Source: Albidovulum sediminis (GTDB taxonomy: Bacteria > Pseudomonadota > Alphaproteobacteria > Rhodobacterales > Rhodobacteraceae). Taken from it: 64,000 bases of DNA. The notes under the pieces are model-generated. The model ran no database searches, was not told the origin of the DNA, and saw nothing but the letters and a program-made list of their open reading frames with translations. The stretch lies in contig NZ_JAOCQF010000002.1 of the NCBI RefSeq assembly GCF_025380365.1, forward strand, positions 18,846 through 82,845. Reading direction: 5' to 3'. This document shows, piece after piece, positions 45,304 to 55,757 of the stretch. The position numbers and the translations under genes were made by a program. Each line of letters opens with the position of its first letter. The first letter of the stretch is position 1.

Positions 45304-45639
45304 GTGCTGAAGGCCTACGGGTTTCTTCTTTGCGCCATCGTGGCGGAGGTGGTCGCCACCACCGCGCTGTCGCGTTCCGAGAGCTTCACGCGGCTTGCCC
45401 CCACCGTGGTGACCGTCGCGGGCTATGTGATCGCCTTCTGGTGCCTGTCGTTCCCGCTGCGGGTGATGCCGACCGGGGTCGTCTACGCGATCTGGTCGGG
45501 CCTTGGCATCGTGCTGATCGCGCTCGTGGCCTGGTTCTGGTCGAGGCAGACACTTGACATGCCCGCCGTGGCGGGGCTCGCGCTCATCCTCCTCGGGGTG
45601 CTGGTGATCAACCTCTTCTCGAACACGGTCGGCCACTGA
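45304..45639 (+). CDS. SMR-family multidrug/guanidinium exporter
   Basis: A 111-residue four-helix EmrE/SugE-type protein. Glu15 (equivalent to Glu14 of EmrE) lies in CAIVAEVVATTALS, and the VVYAIWSGLGIVLIALVAWF signature of the third helix is present. It is more like EmrE than SugE/Gdx, but the substrate (quaternary ammonium versus guanidinium) cannot be decided. GTG start at 45304. Confidence 0.9.
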   Translation: MLKAYGFLLCAIVAEVVATTALSRSESFTRLAPTVVTVAGYVIAFWCLSFPLRVMPTGVVYAIWSGLGIVLIALVAWFWSRQTLDMPAVAGLALILLGVLVINLFSNTVGH

Positions 45640-45717
45640 GGCGGCCGCGGCGGGGTGGCACCGCCCTCGGGTTCGTGCGATGACTTGGGCCGGGCAAGCA
45701 GGGACGGGAGACGCGAC

Positions 45718-48549
45718 ATGACCTTCGGCAAGGGCTGCCATCTGCACCTGATCGACGGCTCGGCGTTCATCTTCCGCGCCTATCATGCGCTGCCGCCGCT
45801 GACGCGCAAGTCCGACGGCCTTCCCATCGGCGCCGTGGCGGGGTTCTGCAACATGCTCTGGGGCCAGTTGACGCAGAACCGCGGCAAGTCCGGGCCCACC
45901 CATATCGCGGTCGTCTTCGACTATTCCTCGAAGACCTTCCGCGACGAGATCTACGACAAGTACAAGGCCAACCGCCCGGACCTGCCCGAGGATCTGCGCC
46001 CGCAGTTCCCGCTGACGCGGGAAGCGACGCGTGCCTTCAACGTCGCCTGCCTGGAGATGGAGGGCTATGAGGCCGACGACATCATCGCCACGCTCGCCCG
46101 CCAGGCGACCGAAGCCGGGGGCGACGTCACCATCATCTCCTCCGACAAGGATCTGATGCAGCTTGTCGGCAACGGCGTCGTCATGTTCGACGCGATGAAA
46201 AGCCGGACCATCGATCGCGACGAGGTGATCGAGAAGTTCGGGGTCCCGCCCGAGCGCGTGGTGGATGTGCAGGCGCTGGCTGGCGACAGCGTCGACAACG
46301 TGCCCGGCGCGCCCGGGATCGGCATCAAGACGGCCGCGCTCCTGATCAACGAGTTCGGCGATCTCGAGACGCTTCTGGCGCGGGCCGGAGAGATCAAGCA
46401 GCCCAAGCGGCGCGAGGCGCTCGAGGGCAGTGCCGACCTGATCCGCATCTCCAAGCGCCTGGTCACGCTCGACGCCCACGCGCCGGTGACCGGGACGCTC
46501 GACGATCTGGAGGTGCGCGAACCGCAGCCTGGCCCGCTGATGGAGTTTCTTTCGCGGATGGAGTTTCGCACCCTCACCCGTCGCGTGGCCGAGGCGCTGA
46601 AGATCGAAGCGCCGGCGATGCCGGACAACAGCCTGACCCCCGCGCACGCTGCCGAACCAGCTTCAAGCCCCGCGGCAGAGCCGGACCGGGTGCCGTTCCT
46701 GCATGATGCCTACGAATGCATCCGCGACCGTGCCGCGCTCGACCGCTGGATCGCCGCGATCAGGGACGCAGGCCATGTCGCTGTCGATACCGAAACCACG
46801 AGCCTTGACGAGATGCGGGCCGACCTGGTCGGCATCTCGCTGGCGGTGGTGCCGGGGCAAGCCTGCTACATCCCCCTCGGCCACCGTCAGGGCGGCGACC
46901 TCTTTGCCGGCGACGCGCTGACCGAGGGCCAGTTGCCCGCCGACACGGTCCTCGCCGCGTTGAAGCCGGTGCTCGAGGACGAGGCGATCCTCAAGATCGG
47001 CCAGAACATGAAGTACGACTGGAAGATATTCGCCCGCCACGGCATCCGCATCGCCCCCTTCGACGATACCATGCTGATGAGCTACGCGATGCACGCCGGG
47101 CTCCACAACCACGGCATGGACGGGCTGTCGGATCGCTACCTCGGCCACAAGCCGATCGAGATCAAGTCGCTCCTGGGCTCGGGCAAGTCGGCCGTCACCT
47201 TCGACCGGGTTCCCGTCGACACCGCTGTTCGCTATGCGGCCGAAGACGCCGACGTGACGCTGAGACTCTGGCAGGCGTTCCGGCCGGATCTGCACCGGGC
47301 GCAGGTCACGACCGTCTACGAGACGCTCGAACGTCCGCTGGTGCCGGTCCTGGCCGAGATGGAGATGGCGGGCATCCGCGTCGATCCCAACGTGCTCTCG
47401 CGCATGTCGAATGCCTTCGCGCAACAGATGGCGGGGCTCGAGGCCGGGATCCAGGAGCTGGCGGGGCAGCCCTTCAACGTCGGCTCGCCGAAACAGCTGG
47501 GCGAGATTCTCTTCGACGTGATGGGCGTGCCCGGCGGCGAAAAGGGCAAGACCGGCGCCTATGCCACCGGCGCGGATGTGCTGGAGGATATTGCCGCCAA
47601 CACCGATCTGGGGCGCCCGGCGGAGCTGGCGGCACGGGTGCTGGACTGGCGGCAGGTCTCGAAGCTGAAATCGACCTACACCGACGCGCTCCAGACCCAT
47701 ATCAACCCGGAAACCGGGCGGGTCCACACCAGCTATTCCATCGCCGGGGCGAACACCGGGCGGCTTGCTTCGACCGATCCCAATCTCCAGAACATCCCCG
47801 TGCGCACCGAAGAGGGGCGCCGCATTCGCGAAGCCTTCGTCGCCGGGCCGGGCATGCGGCTCGTCAGCCTCGACTACAGCCAGATCGAACTGCGCATCCT
47901 CGCCCATGTCGCGGATATCCCCGCGCTGAAGCAGGCCTTCCGCGACGGCATCGACATCCACGCGATGACGGCAAGCCAGATGTTCAACGTGCCGCTGGAC
48001 CAGATGACGCTCGAGGTGCGGCGGCGGGCGAAGGCGATCAACTTCGGCGTCATCTACGGCATCTCCGGTTTTGGACTTGCGCGCAACCTGCGCATCCCGC
48101 GCGCCGAGGCGCAGGCCTTCATCGACACCTATTTCGAACGCTTCCCCGGTATCCGCGAATACATGGACGCGACCGTCGCCTTCGCGAAGGACAAGGGTTT
48201 CGTCCAGACCCTCTTCGGGCGCAAGATCCACACGCCCGAGATCAACGCCAAGGGGCCGACGGCCGGCTTCGCCCGCCGCGCCGCGATCAACGCGCCCATC
48301 CAGGGGGCCGCCGCCGACATCATTCGCCGCGCCATGATCCGGATGCCGCCGGCGATCGCGGGGCTCCCGGCACGGATGCTGTTGCAGGTGCACGACGAAC
48401 TGCTTTTCGAGGTCGAGGACGGTGCCGCGGACGATCTGATCGCCGCGGCGCGCCGGACCATGGAAGGTGCCGCCCACCCTGCCGTGCATCTCGACGTGCC
48501 GCTGGTCGTTGATGCCGGACAGGGCGCGAACTGGGCCGAGGCGCACTGA
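45718..48549 (+). CDS. polA: DNA polymerase I
   Basis: Replication and repair polymerase, 943 residues with all three domains: a 5' nuclease domain (LIDGSAFIFRAYHALPPL through GDSVDNVPGAPGIGIKTA), then a 3'-5' exonuclease whose Asp357-Thr-Glu359 motif is intact. The polymerase domain follows, with motif A Asp719 in DYSQIELR and motif C in QVHDELLFEVED. Proofreading therefore looks functional. A hairpin-bearing repeat pair follows the stop. Confidence 0.97.
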   Translation: MTFGKGCHLHLIDGSAFIFRAYHALPPLTRKSDGLPIGAVAGFCNMLWGQLTQNRGKSGPTHIAVVFDYSSKTFRDEIYDKYKANRPDLPEDLRPQFPLTREATRAFNVACLEMEGYEADDIIATLARQATEAGGDVTIISSDKDLMQLVGNGVVMFDAMKSRTIDRDEVIEKFGVPPERVVDVQALAGDSVDNVPGAPGIGIKTAALLINEFGDLETLLARAGEIKQPKRREALEGSADLIRISKRLVTLDAHAPVTGTLDDLEVREPQPGPLMEFLSRMEFRTLTRRVAEALKIEAPAMPDNSLTPAHAAEPASSPAAEPDRVPFLHDAYECIRDRAALDRWIAAIRDAGHVAVDTETTSLDEMRADLVGISLAVVPGQACYIPLGHRQGGDLFAGDALTEGQLPADTVLAALKPVLEDEAILKIGQNMKYDWKIFARHGIRIAPFDDTMLMSYAMHAGLHNHGMDGLSDRYLGHKPIEIKSLLGSGKSAVTFDRVPVDTAVRYAAEDADVTLRLWQAFRPDLHRAQVTTVYETLERPLVPVLAEMEMAGIRVDPNVLSRMSNAFAQQMAGLEAGIQELAGQPFNVGSPKQLGEILFDVMGVPGGEKGKTGAYATGADVLEDIAANTDLGRPAELAARVLDWRQVSKLKSTYTDALQTHINPETGRVHTSYSIAGANTGRLASTDPNLQNIPVRTEEGRRIREAFVAGPGMRLVSLDYSQIELRILAHVADIPALKQAFRDGIDIHAMTASQMFNVPLDQMTLEVRRRAKAINFGVIYGISGFGLARNLRIPRAEAQAFIDTYFERFPGIREYMDATVAFAKDKGFVQTLFGRKIHTPEINAKGPTAGFARRAAINAPIQGAAADIIRRAMIRMPPAIAGLPARMLLQVHDELLFEVEDGAADDLIAAARRTMEGAAHPAVHLDVPLVVDAGQGANWAEAH

Positions 48550-48565
48550 GTCGCTGCTGAAGGAG

Positions 48566-48678
48566 CGAGGGCTCGGCCCTCGCGCTCCCGGAGTATTTCC
48601 TCCAGAATGAATGGGGTGTTGCTGCTCTTCATTCTGGGACAAATACTCTCGGGGGGTGCGGGGGGCAGACGGCCCCCC
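48566..48678. repeat. Dispersed intergenic repeat, two copies tail to tail
   Basis: Copy 3a: CGAGGGC-TCG-GCCCTCG hairpin, then CCCGGAGTATTTCC and TCCAGAATGAA (48566-48611). Copy 3b is the reverse: TTCATTCTGGGA, AAATACTCTCGGGG, then the GGGGGGC/GCCCCCC hairpin (48628-48678). The facing arms can pair over about 25 bases with a 16-base loop, forming a large stem that may stop polA transcription. Confidence 0.72.
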
Positions 48679-48741
48679 GCCCGACGCCGGCGTGCCCGCG
48701 CAAGCCTCGCGGGTTTGCAACATCGAAGGACAATCAGGACA

Positions 48742-49692
48742 GTGCCCGACCACGATCATCATCACGGACATGCCGCCCACACCCATGGCCTAAGCCACGG
48801 ACATGGCAACGGCCACAACCACGGGATCGAGGGCAGGGGTGACTGGCAGGTGGCGGCGGCGGTCGCCACCAACCTGATCCTGACCGCGGCCCAGATCGTG
48901 GGCGGGATCATCGCCGGTTCGGTCGCGCTCATCGCCGATGCGATGCACAATCTTTCGGATGCGCTGGCGCTCATCATCGCCTTTGCCGCGCGGCGCATCG
49001 CCTGTCGCCCGGCGCATCCCGGGATGTCGTTCGGCTACGGCCGGGCCGAGGTGATCGCGGCGCTGGTGAACTACACCACGCTGATCGTGGTCTGCCTCTG
49101 GCTCGGCTATGCCGCGACCGAGCGGATGGTCGATCCGCCGCCGGTCGAGGGCGGCATCGTCGTGATCCTCGCCGCGGTGGCGCTGGTGATCAACGGCATC
49201 ACGGCGGCGCTGACCTTCCGGCTGGCGCGGGACAGCATGAACATCCGCGCGGCCTTCCTGCACAACCTGTCGGATGCGGGCACTTCCCTGGCCGTGATCG
49301 TCAGCGGGCTTCTGGTGATGTGGTGGGACTGGCGGCTCGCCGATCCGCTGATCACGCTTCTCATCTCGGTCTGGATTCTCAGGCACTGCTTCGTCGAGGT
49401 CGTGCCGGTGATCCGCATCCTGATGCTGGCGGCGCCAGCGGGCCTGGATCCTGCCAAGATCGACGAACGGATCGGGGAGGTTGAGGGCGTGGCGGGGCTG
49501 CACCATCTGCACCTGTGGCAGATCGACGAGCGGCGCACCTCGCTCGAGGCGCATCTGGTGGTGGCCGATGGGCAGGACGAGGCGCGCGTCCTGGCGCGGG
49601 TCAAGGCGATGCTGGCGGGGGAGTTCGGCTTGGGCCACACCACGTTCGAGGTGGAGCGGGCCGGGGACGCCTGTGCGGGCGGCGCCTGCTGA
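48742..49692 (+). CDS. Cation diffusion facilitator (zinc exporter, ZitB/CzcD-like)
   Basis: A 316-residue CDF transporter. A His-rich N terminus (DHDHHHGHAAHTHG) is followed by six membrane helices. The metal site is in LIADAMHNLSDAL (Asp66, His69, Asp73), with the paired HNLSDAGTS in helix V. A cytoplasmic C-terminal domain ends in CAGGAC. Zinc is the likely cargo. The GTG start at 48742 lets the protein begin just before the His-rich segment. Earlier starts would run into the intergenic repeat. Confidence 0.9.
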   Translation: MPDHDHHHGHAAHTHGLSHGHGNGHNHGIEGRGDWQVAAAVATNLILTAAQIVGGIIAGSVALIADAMHNLSDALALIIAFAARRIACRPAHPGMSFGYGRAEVIAALVNYTTLIVVCLWLGYAATERMVDPPPVEGGIVVILAAVALVINGITAALTFRLARDSMNIRAAFLHNLSDAGTSLAVIVSGLLVMWWDWRLADPLITLLISVWILRHCFVEVVPVIRILMLAAPAGLDPAKIDERIGEVEGVAGLHHLHLWQIDERRTSLEAHLVVADGQDEARVLARVKAMLAGEFGLGHTTFEVERAGDACAGGAC

Positions 49693-49698
49693 GGACCG

Positions 49699-50448
49699 TC
49701 AGCGGATCCAGCCGAGGCCGTCGACAGTCGTCGTCGCGGGGGCGTATTCGCCGCTGATCCAGCCGTCGTATCCGTCGGCCGCGAGCCGGGCGAAGAAGGC
49801 GGGATAGTCAATCGCGCCGCCGGCCGGCTCATGGCGGCCGGGAAAGCCCGCGACCTGCACGTGACGGGCGCGGTGGCCATGCGCACCCCAGGCCGCCGCG
49901 GCATCGCCGGTGATCCGGTGCGCATGGTAGGCGTCGAACTGGAGCGCAAGGTTCGGCGACGCGACCGCATCGAGAACGCGCGCCGCCGTCTCATAGTCGG
50001 CCAGGAAGTATCCCGGCATGTCGATGCGATTGATCGGTTCGATCGTCAGGCCCTGTCGGGGCGCACGCGCGGCCGCCCAGCGCAGGTTCCGCACGAAGGT
50101 GGCCTCTGCCTCGGGGCCTTCGGCCACCCCGGCCATGATGTGGATGTGCAGGGGCTTGAGCACCTGCGCGAAGCGCAGCGTGCGGTCGAAGTCGCGACGG
50201 AATCGTTCCTCGCCCCCCGGCACTGCGGCAAAGCCCTGGGGGCCGCCGGTCGCGTTCGGGAGCGGGCAGTTCATCAGGACGAAGGACAGACCGTTCAGCA
50301 CCAGTTGGTCGCGCATGTCCTGGGTCGGGCAATCATAGGGAAACAGCACCTCCACCCCTTCGAACCCGGCTTCGCGCGCGGCGCGGAAACGGTCCATGTA
50401 GGGCAGTTCCCCGAACAGCCAGGTCAGGTTGGCACAGAATTTCGGCAC
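49699..50448 (-). CDS. hyi: Hydroxypyruvate isomerase family TIM-barrel protein
   Basis: A 249-residue xylose-isomerase-like barrel of the Hyi/OtnI group: FCANLTWLFGELPYMDRFRAAREAGFEGVEVLFPYD at the N terminus, IEPINRIDMPGYFL with a metal-binding glutamate, and LQFDAYHAH. Hyi interconverts hydroxypyruvate and tartronate semialdehyde. OtnI acts on 2-oxo-tetronate. I cannot separate the two without alignment. GTG at 50448 lies one base after the DUF1285 stop, so the genes are co-transcribed. Confidence 0.82.
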   Translation of the reverse strand: MPKFCANLTWLFGELPYMDRFRAAREAGFEGVEVLFPYDCPTQDMRDQLVLNGLSFVLMNCPLPNATGGPQGFAAVPGGEERFRRDFDRTLRFAQVLKPLHIHIMAGVAEGPEAEATFVRNLRWAAARAPRQGLTIEPINRIDMPGYFLADYETAARVLDAVASPNLALQFDAYHAHRITGDAAAAWGAHGHRARHVQVAGFPGRHEPAGGAIDYPAFFARLAADGYDGWISGEYAPATTTVDGLGWIR

Positions 50449-50449
50449 G

Positions 50450-51049
50450 TCAGGCAAGCTCCGCCGAGGGGATGATGGGGAAGAACTGCCCCCCCGACCA
50501 GAGGCCGAACCAGCTTTCTCCGTCCCGCTCCTCGTGCGCGCCAAGCTCGATGAGGCGGTAGAAGGTCTTGCGGTCGATGAGCGCCTCGAGGTTGGCGCGG
50601 ATGTGGACGTAGGGGGAAGGCTCGCCGGTTTCGGGGTCGCGGGCGACGCGGATCGGGTGGTCGGGTCCAGCGGTGACCTCGTCCTCCACATTGGTGGTGA
50701 AGCGGATCGACTGGTCGCGCCCCGTGCCGCTAGCGTTCGCGTCGACCGCGACGAAGGGGGCGTCGACAACGCGGATTCCCACCTTCTCGACCGGGGTGAC
50801 CAGGAAATAGTCGTCACCGTCCCTGCGGATGATGGAGGAGAAGAGCTTGACCAGCGCGTGCCGGCCGATCGGCGTGCCGAGATAGAACCAGGTCCCGTCG
50901 CGGCGGATCTCCATGTCGAGATCGCCGCAGAACGGCGGGTTCCACAGGTGCACGGGCGGCGGCCCCTTGCGGCCCGCGGCTTTCGCCGCCACCGCGAGGT
51001 TTTCCGCCGACGGCTTCACGATCTGTTGTTCGGCTGGCGTTTTTGCCAT
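50450..51049 (-). CDS. DUF1285 protein
   Basis: A cytoplasmic protein of 199 residues with the DUF1285 features PPVHLWNPPFCGDLDMEIRRDGTWFYLGTPIGR and LVKLFSSIIRRDGDDYFLVTPVEK. Structures of this family show two linked beta domains; the function is unknown. It is divergent from the MoxR operon (60-base gap) and conserved next to it in many alphaproteobacteria. Confidence 0.88.
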   Translation of the reverse strand: MAKTPAEQQIVKPSAENLAVAAKAAGRKGPPPVHLWNPPFCGDLDMEIRRDGTWFYLGTPIGRHALVKLFSSIIRRDGDDYFLVTPVEKVGIRVVDAPFVAVDANASGTGRDQSIRFTTNVEDEVTAGPDHPIRVARDPETGEPSPYVHIRANLEALIDRKTFYRLIELGAHEERDGESWFGLWSGGQFFPIIPSAELA

Positions 51050-51109
51050 TGGTGCCCGGTCCGATATCTGCCTTTATGATGCCACTAGCACGAGCAGGGA
51101 GCGATTGTC

Positions 51110-52113
<1,004 letters not shown>

Positions 52114-52117
<4 letters not shown>

Positions 52118-53007
52118 TCCAGCCCGCGCCAGCACGCCCCGCGGGGCTGAGGCGCAAGGCTGAGGCGCTGGCCGCCGCCTTGCCGCCCTTGCTGGCGGAT
52201 GCGCGGCACCTGGCGATGACGGTGCAGATGGGCGAACACGGCCGCCGCCGCGCCGGGATCGGGGACGAGTTCTGGCAGTTCCGCCCGGCGCATGCGGGCG
52301 ACGAGGCGCGCGCGATCGACTGGCGCCGGTCGGCGCGTGCCGATCAGCATTTCGTACGCGAGAAGGAATGGCACGCGGCGCAATCCGTCCATCTCTGGGT
52401 CGATGATGCCCGCTCGATGGAGTTTTCGGGCGACCGCAACCGCACCACCAAGGCCGATCGCGCACGGCTTCTGGCGCTGGCGGTTTCCGTCCTTCTGATC
52501 CGCGCGGGGGAACGTGTGGGGCTTGCCGATCCGGTCGCGCCGCCGCGTCCGGGCGAGGTGCAACTTGTGCGGCTTGCCCAGACCCTCACCTCGCCCGCGG
52601 GCGATGCCGACTACGGCGCGCCCGAGTCGCGCGCAATGCTGACCGGGTCGCGGGCAGTGTTCATCTCCGATTTCCTGGGTGATCCTGCGCCGGTGGAAAC
52701 CGCGCTGACGCTGGCTGCTGACCGCGGCGTGCAGGGCGCTCTTCTTCAGATCCTCGATCCGGTTGAGGAGGCATTTCCCTTCGACGGGCGCACGATCTTC
52801 GAAAGCATGACCGGCGCGATCCGGCACGAGACGCGCCGGGCAGGCGACCTGCGCGAGCGGTATCGGGCACGGCTGGCGGAACGCAAGGACAGGCTTGCGA
52901 CCCTCGCGCGGCGCGTGGGATGGCAGTATTCCATCCACCACACCGACAGGCCCGCTCAGGAAGCGCTGCTCTGGCTTTACCGCGCGCTCGAACGGGTGCG
53001 GCGATGA
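52114..53007 (+). CDS. DUF58 protein (MoxR partner)
   Basis: A 297-residue soluble DUF58 protein with the diagnostic GDEFWQFRPAHAGDEARAIDWRRSAR segment. The core is a degenerate VWA-like fold (SVHLWVDDARSMEF resembles a MIDAS loop, DxxxSM). It is standard in MoxR operons and probably acts as an adaptor. It overlaps both neighbours by four bases. Confidence 0.9.
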
Positions 53008-55757
53008 TGATCCTCGGCCCCCTCGGCTTTACCGCGCCATGGCTTCTTCTGGGCCTTCTGGCCTTGCCGGTCCTGTGGATCCTGCTGCGCGTTGTGCCGC
53101 CTGCGCCGATCCGGCGCCGGTTTCCGGGGGTCGCTCTTCTGCTCGGCCTCAGGGACGAGGACAACGAGACGGACCGGACGCCCTGGTGGCTTCTCCTGTT
53201 GCGGATGCTGGCGGTCGCGGCCCTCATCCTCGGATTCGCGGGGCCGGTGCTGAACCCCGAGATGCGAGAGCCTGGCTCGGGCCCGCTTCTGATCCTCGCC
53301 GACGGAAGCTGGGCCGAGGCGCGCGACTGGCCGCGCCGGCAGGAGCGGATTGCGGCGGCGCTGACCGAGGCAGCCCGCGCCGGACGCCCGGTGGCGCTGG
53401 CATCCGTAGCCGGCGGGACTGAAGAAATCTTGTTCCGGCCCGCGAACCTGCAGGCAGAGACCCTGCCGGGATTCGCCCCCGTCCCGTGGGAGCCGGATCG
53501 GGCCGCGCACGCAGCACTTGCCACTGCCCTGCCGGACGGCGGCTTCGACACGCTGTGGCTGTCGGATGGGCTGGCCCGCGAGGGGCGCGAGGATCTGCTG
53601 GCATCCCTCCGCACGCACGGGCGCGTCACCGTGTTCGAGACCGCGCGCGAGGTGTTCGGGCTGAAGCCTGCGGTCTACGGGGATGGCAAGGTGACGCTTG
53701 GCCTGCTGCGTGCCCATTCCGGTGGCGAAGCAACGGTCGAGGTCGTGGGCCTCGGCCTCGATCCGGCGGGGATCGAGCGGGAACTGGCCCGCCTGCCCGT
53801 GACCTTCGCGACCGGCGCGGCGGCGGCCGAGGCTGTCTTCGACTTGCCCGCTGAACTGCGCAACCGCATCGCGCGGTTCGAGATTCTGGGCCAGAAGACC
53901 GCCGGCGCGGTCGCCCTGACCGATGACGCCATCCGCCGGCGCGAGGTTGCCCTGGTCGAAGGCGGCGCCGCGCGCGAGGGGTTGGAGCTTCTCTCGCCCG
54001 GCCACTACCTGCGGCAGGCTCTGGCGCCAACCGCCGATGTCATCGACGGAACGCTCGAAGACATGATCCTCGCCGATCCCGATGTCATCATCCTGGCAGA
54101 CGTGGCCCGGATCGCGGCGTCGGAGGCGCTGCTGGACTGGGTCGAAAAGGGCGGGCTTCTGGTGCGTTTTGCCGGGCCCCACATGGCGGCGCAGGATTGG
54201 GGCGAGGGCGACGACCCGCTGTTGCCGGTTCGCCTGCGCAGCGGCGGGCGCAGCGTCGGCGGGGCCTTGAGCTGGGGCGAGCCCAAGACGCTGGCCCCGT
54301 TCGAGGACAGCTCTCCGTTCGCCGGGCTTGCGGTGCCCGACGAAGTGCGCGTGACGACGCAGGTGATGGCGGAACCGGGGCCCGATCTCGTCGCCCATAC
54401 GGTCGCGGCGCTGGCGGACGGCACGCCCCTGGTCACCCGCAAGGACCTGGGCGAAGGCAGCGTGGTGCTGTTCCACGTCACGGCAAATGCGGAATGGTCG
54501 GGCCTGCCGCTCTCGGGGCTCTTCGTGCAGATGCTCGAACGGTTGGCGGTGTCGACGCGCCAGACCGCGCCGGGGGCGGAGGAATTGCGCGGTACGGTCT
54601 GGACGGCCGAGCGTGTCCTTGACGCCTTCGGGACGCTTCAGGACGCCGGCGACCAGCCCGGTATCGCCGGCGAGCGGATGGCGGACGCCCAGCCGGGCGC
54701 GGACCTGCGGCCGGGTCTTTACGCGTCGGGCGAGCGGACGCTGGCGATCAACGCGGTATCGTCCGACCGCGCCTTCGCCCCCGCGATCTGGCCAGAGGGG
54801 GTGGCGGTCGAGGGCCTGACCGAGGCGCGCGAAAGGCCGTTGGCGGGCTGGCTGCTGGCGGCGGGGCTTGCGTTCCTGCTGGCCGATGTGCTGGCGGCGC
54901 TGGCGCTCTCGGGCCGCCTTTCGGGGGGGCGGGCCGGGCTGGCCGCTATCCTGCTGGCGACGGCGCTTCAGCCCGTGGCGCCGGCGCACGCCGAGATGAC
55001 TGAGGACGACCTGATCCGCGCGGCCGGCAATGTCGTTCTGGCCTATGTCCGGTCGGGCGATGCCGAGGTGGACCGGGTTTCCGAGGCGGGCCTGCGCGGG
55101 TTGTCGGACGTGTTGTTCTACCGCACCGCGGTGGAGCCGAGCGCGCCGATGGGCGTGGATCTCGAATCCGACGAACTGTCGGTCTACACCCTGCTTTACT
55201 GGCCGGTCACGGCCGCGGCGCCCACGCCCTCGCCCTCAGCCTACATGCGGCTGAACCGGTATCTGAGGTCGGGCGGCATGATCCTGTTCGACACCCGCGA
55301 CGCGGACATCGCGGGCTTCGGCAGCGCGACACCCGAGGGGCGCAGGCTCCAGTCGCTTGCCGCGCCGCTGGAGATCCCGCCGCTGGAACCGATCCCGCCC
55401 GACCATGTGCTGACGCGGGCGTTCTACCTGCTGCAGGATTTCCCCGGCCGCTTCTCCGGCCCGACCGTCTGGGTCGAGGCCGCGCCGCCCGATGCGGAAC
55501 TGGCCGAGGGGATGCCGTTTCGCAACCTCAACGACGGCGTGACGCCGGTGATCATCGGCGGCAACGACTGGGCCGCGGCCTGGGCGGTCGACGATGCCGG
55601 CTGGCCGATGTTCCCGGTCGGGCGCGGCCTGAACGGCGAACGCCAGCGCGAGATTGCCTACCGGTTCGGCGTCAACGTGGTGATGCATGTGCTGACCGGC
55701 AACTACAAGTCCGACCAGGTGCATGTGCCGGCCCTTCTGGAAAGGCTCGGGCAATGA
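53004..55757 (+). CDS. Large membrane protein: BatA N-terminal and DUF4159 domains
   Basis: A 917-residue protein. The N terminus has two helices with the BatA pattern (FTAPWLLLGLLALPVLWILLRVVPPAP, then LLLLRMLAVAALILGFAGPVL). A VWA-like region whose MIDAS motif is reduced to DGSWA follows, then a central glutamine-amidotransferase-like region and a second helix pair near 645-690. The C-terminal DUF4159 domain begins DDLIRAAGNVVLAYVRSGDAEVD. It probably forms the membrane part of the MoxR system. It overlaps both neighbours. Confidence 0.88.
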   Translation: MMILGPLGFTAPWLLLGLLALPVLWILLRVVPPAPIRRRFPGVALLLGLRDEDNETDRTPWWLLLLRMLAVAALILGFAGPVLNPEMREPGSGPLLILADGSWAEARDWPRRQERIAAALTEAARAGRPVALASVAGGTEEILFRPANLQAETLPGFAPVPWEPDRAAHAALATALPDGGFDTLWLSDGLAREGREDLLASLRTHGRVTVFETAREVFGLKPAVYGDGKVTLGLLRAHSGGEATVEVVGLGLDPAGIERELARLPVTFATGAAAAEAVFDLPAELRNRIARFEILGQKTAGAVALTDDAIRRREVALVEGGAAREGLELLSPGHYLRQALAPTADVIDGTLEDMILADPDVIILADVARIAASEALLDWVEKGGLLVRFAGPHMAAQDWGEGDDPLLPVRLRSGGRSVGGALSWGEPKTLAPFEDSSPFAGLAVPDEVRVTTQVMAEPGPDLVAHTVAALADGTPLVTRKDLGEGSVVLFHVTANAEWSGLPLSGLFVQMLERLAVSTRQTAPGAEELRGTVWTAERVLDAFGTLQDAGDQPGIAGERMADAQPGADLRPGLYASGERTLAINAVSSDRAFAPAIWPEGVAVEGLTEARERPLAGWLLAAGLAFLLADVLAALALSGRLSGGRAGLAAILLATALQPVAPAHAEMTEDDLIRAAGNVVLAYVRSGDAEVDRVSEAGLRGLSDVLFYRTAVEPSAPMGVDLESDELSVYTLLYWPVTAAAPTPSPSAYMRLNRYLRSGGMILFDTRDADIAGFGSATPEGRRLQSLAAPLEIPPLEPIPPDHVLTRAFYLLQDFPGRFSGPTVWVEAAPPDAELAEGMPFRNLNDGVTPVIIGGNDWAAAWAVDDAGWPMFPVGRGLNGERQREIAYRFGVNVVMHVLTGNYKSDQVHVPALLERLGQ

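Noticed and set aside
46663-48786. Long open frame antisense to polA (over 700 codons)
   Set aside because: It is a GC-bias shadow: polA on the plus strand has all three domains with intact motifs, and the antisense product is rich in Arg, His and Asp with no recognisable fold.
52977-54989. Long antisense frame over the BatA/DUF4159 gene
   Set aside because: Composition is Arg/Gln/Pro-rich with no start signal; the plus-strand gene is joined to its neighbours by four-base overlaps and has clear domains.
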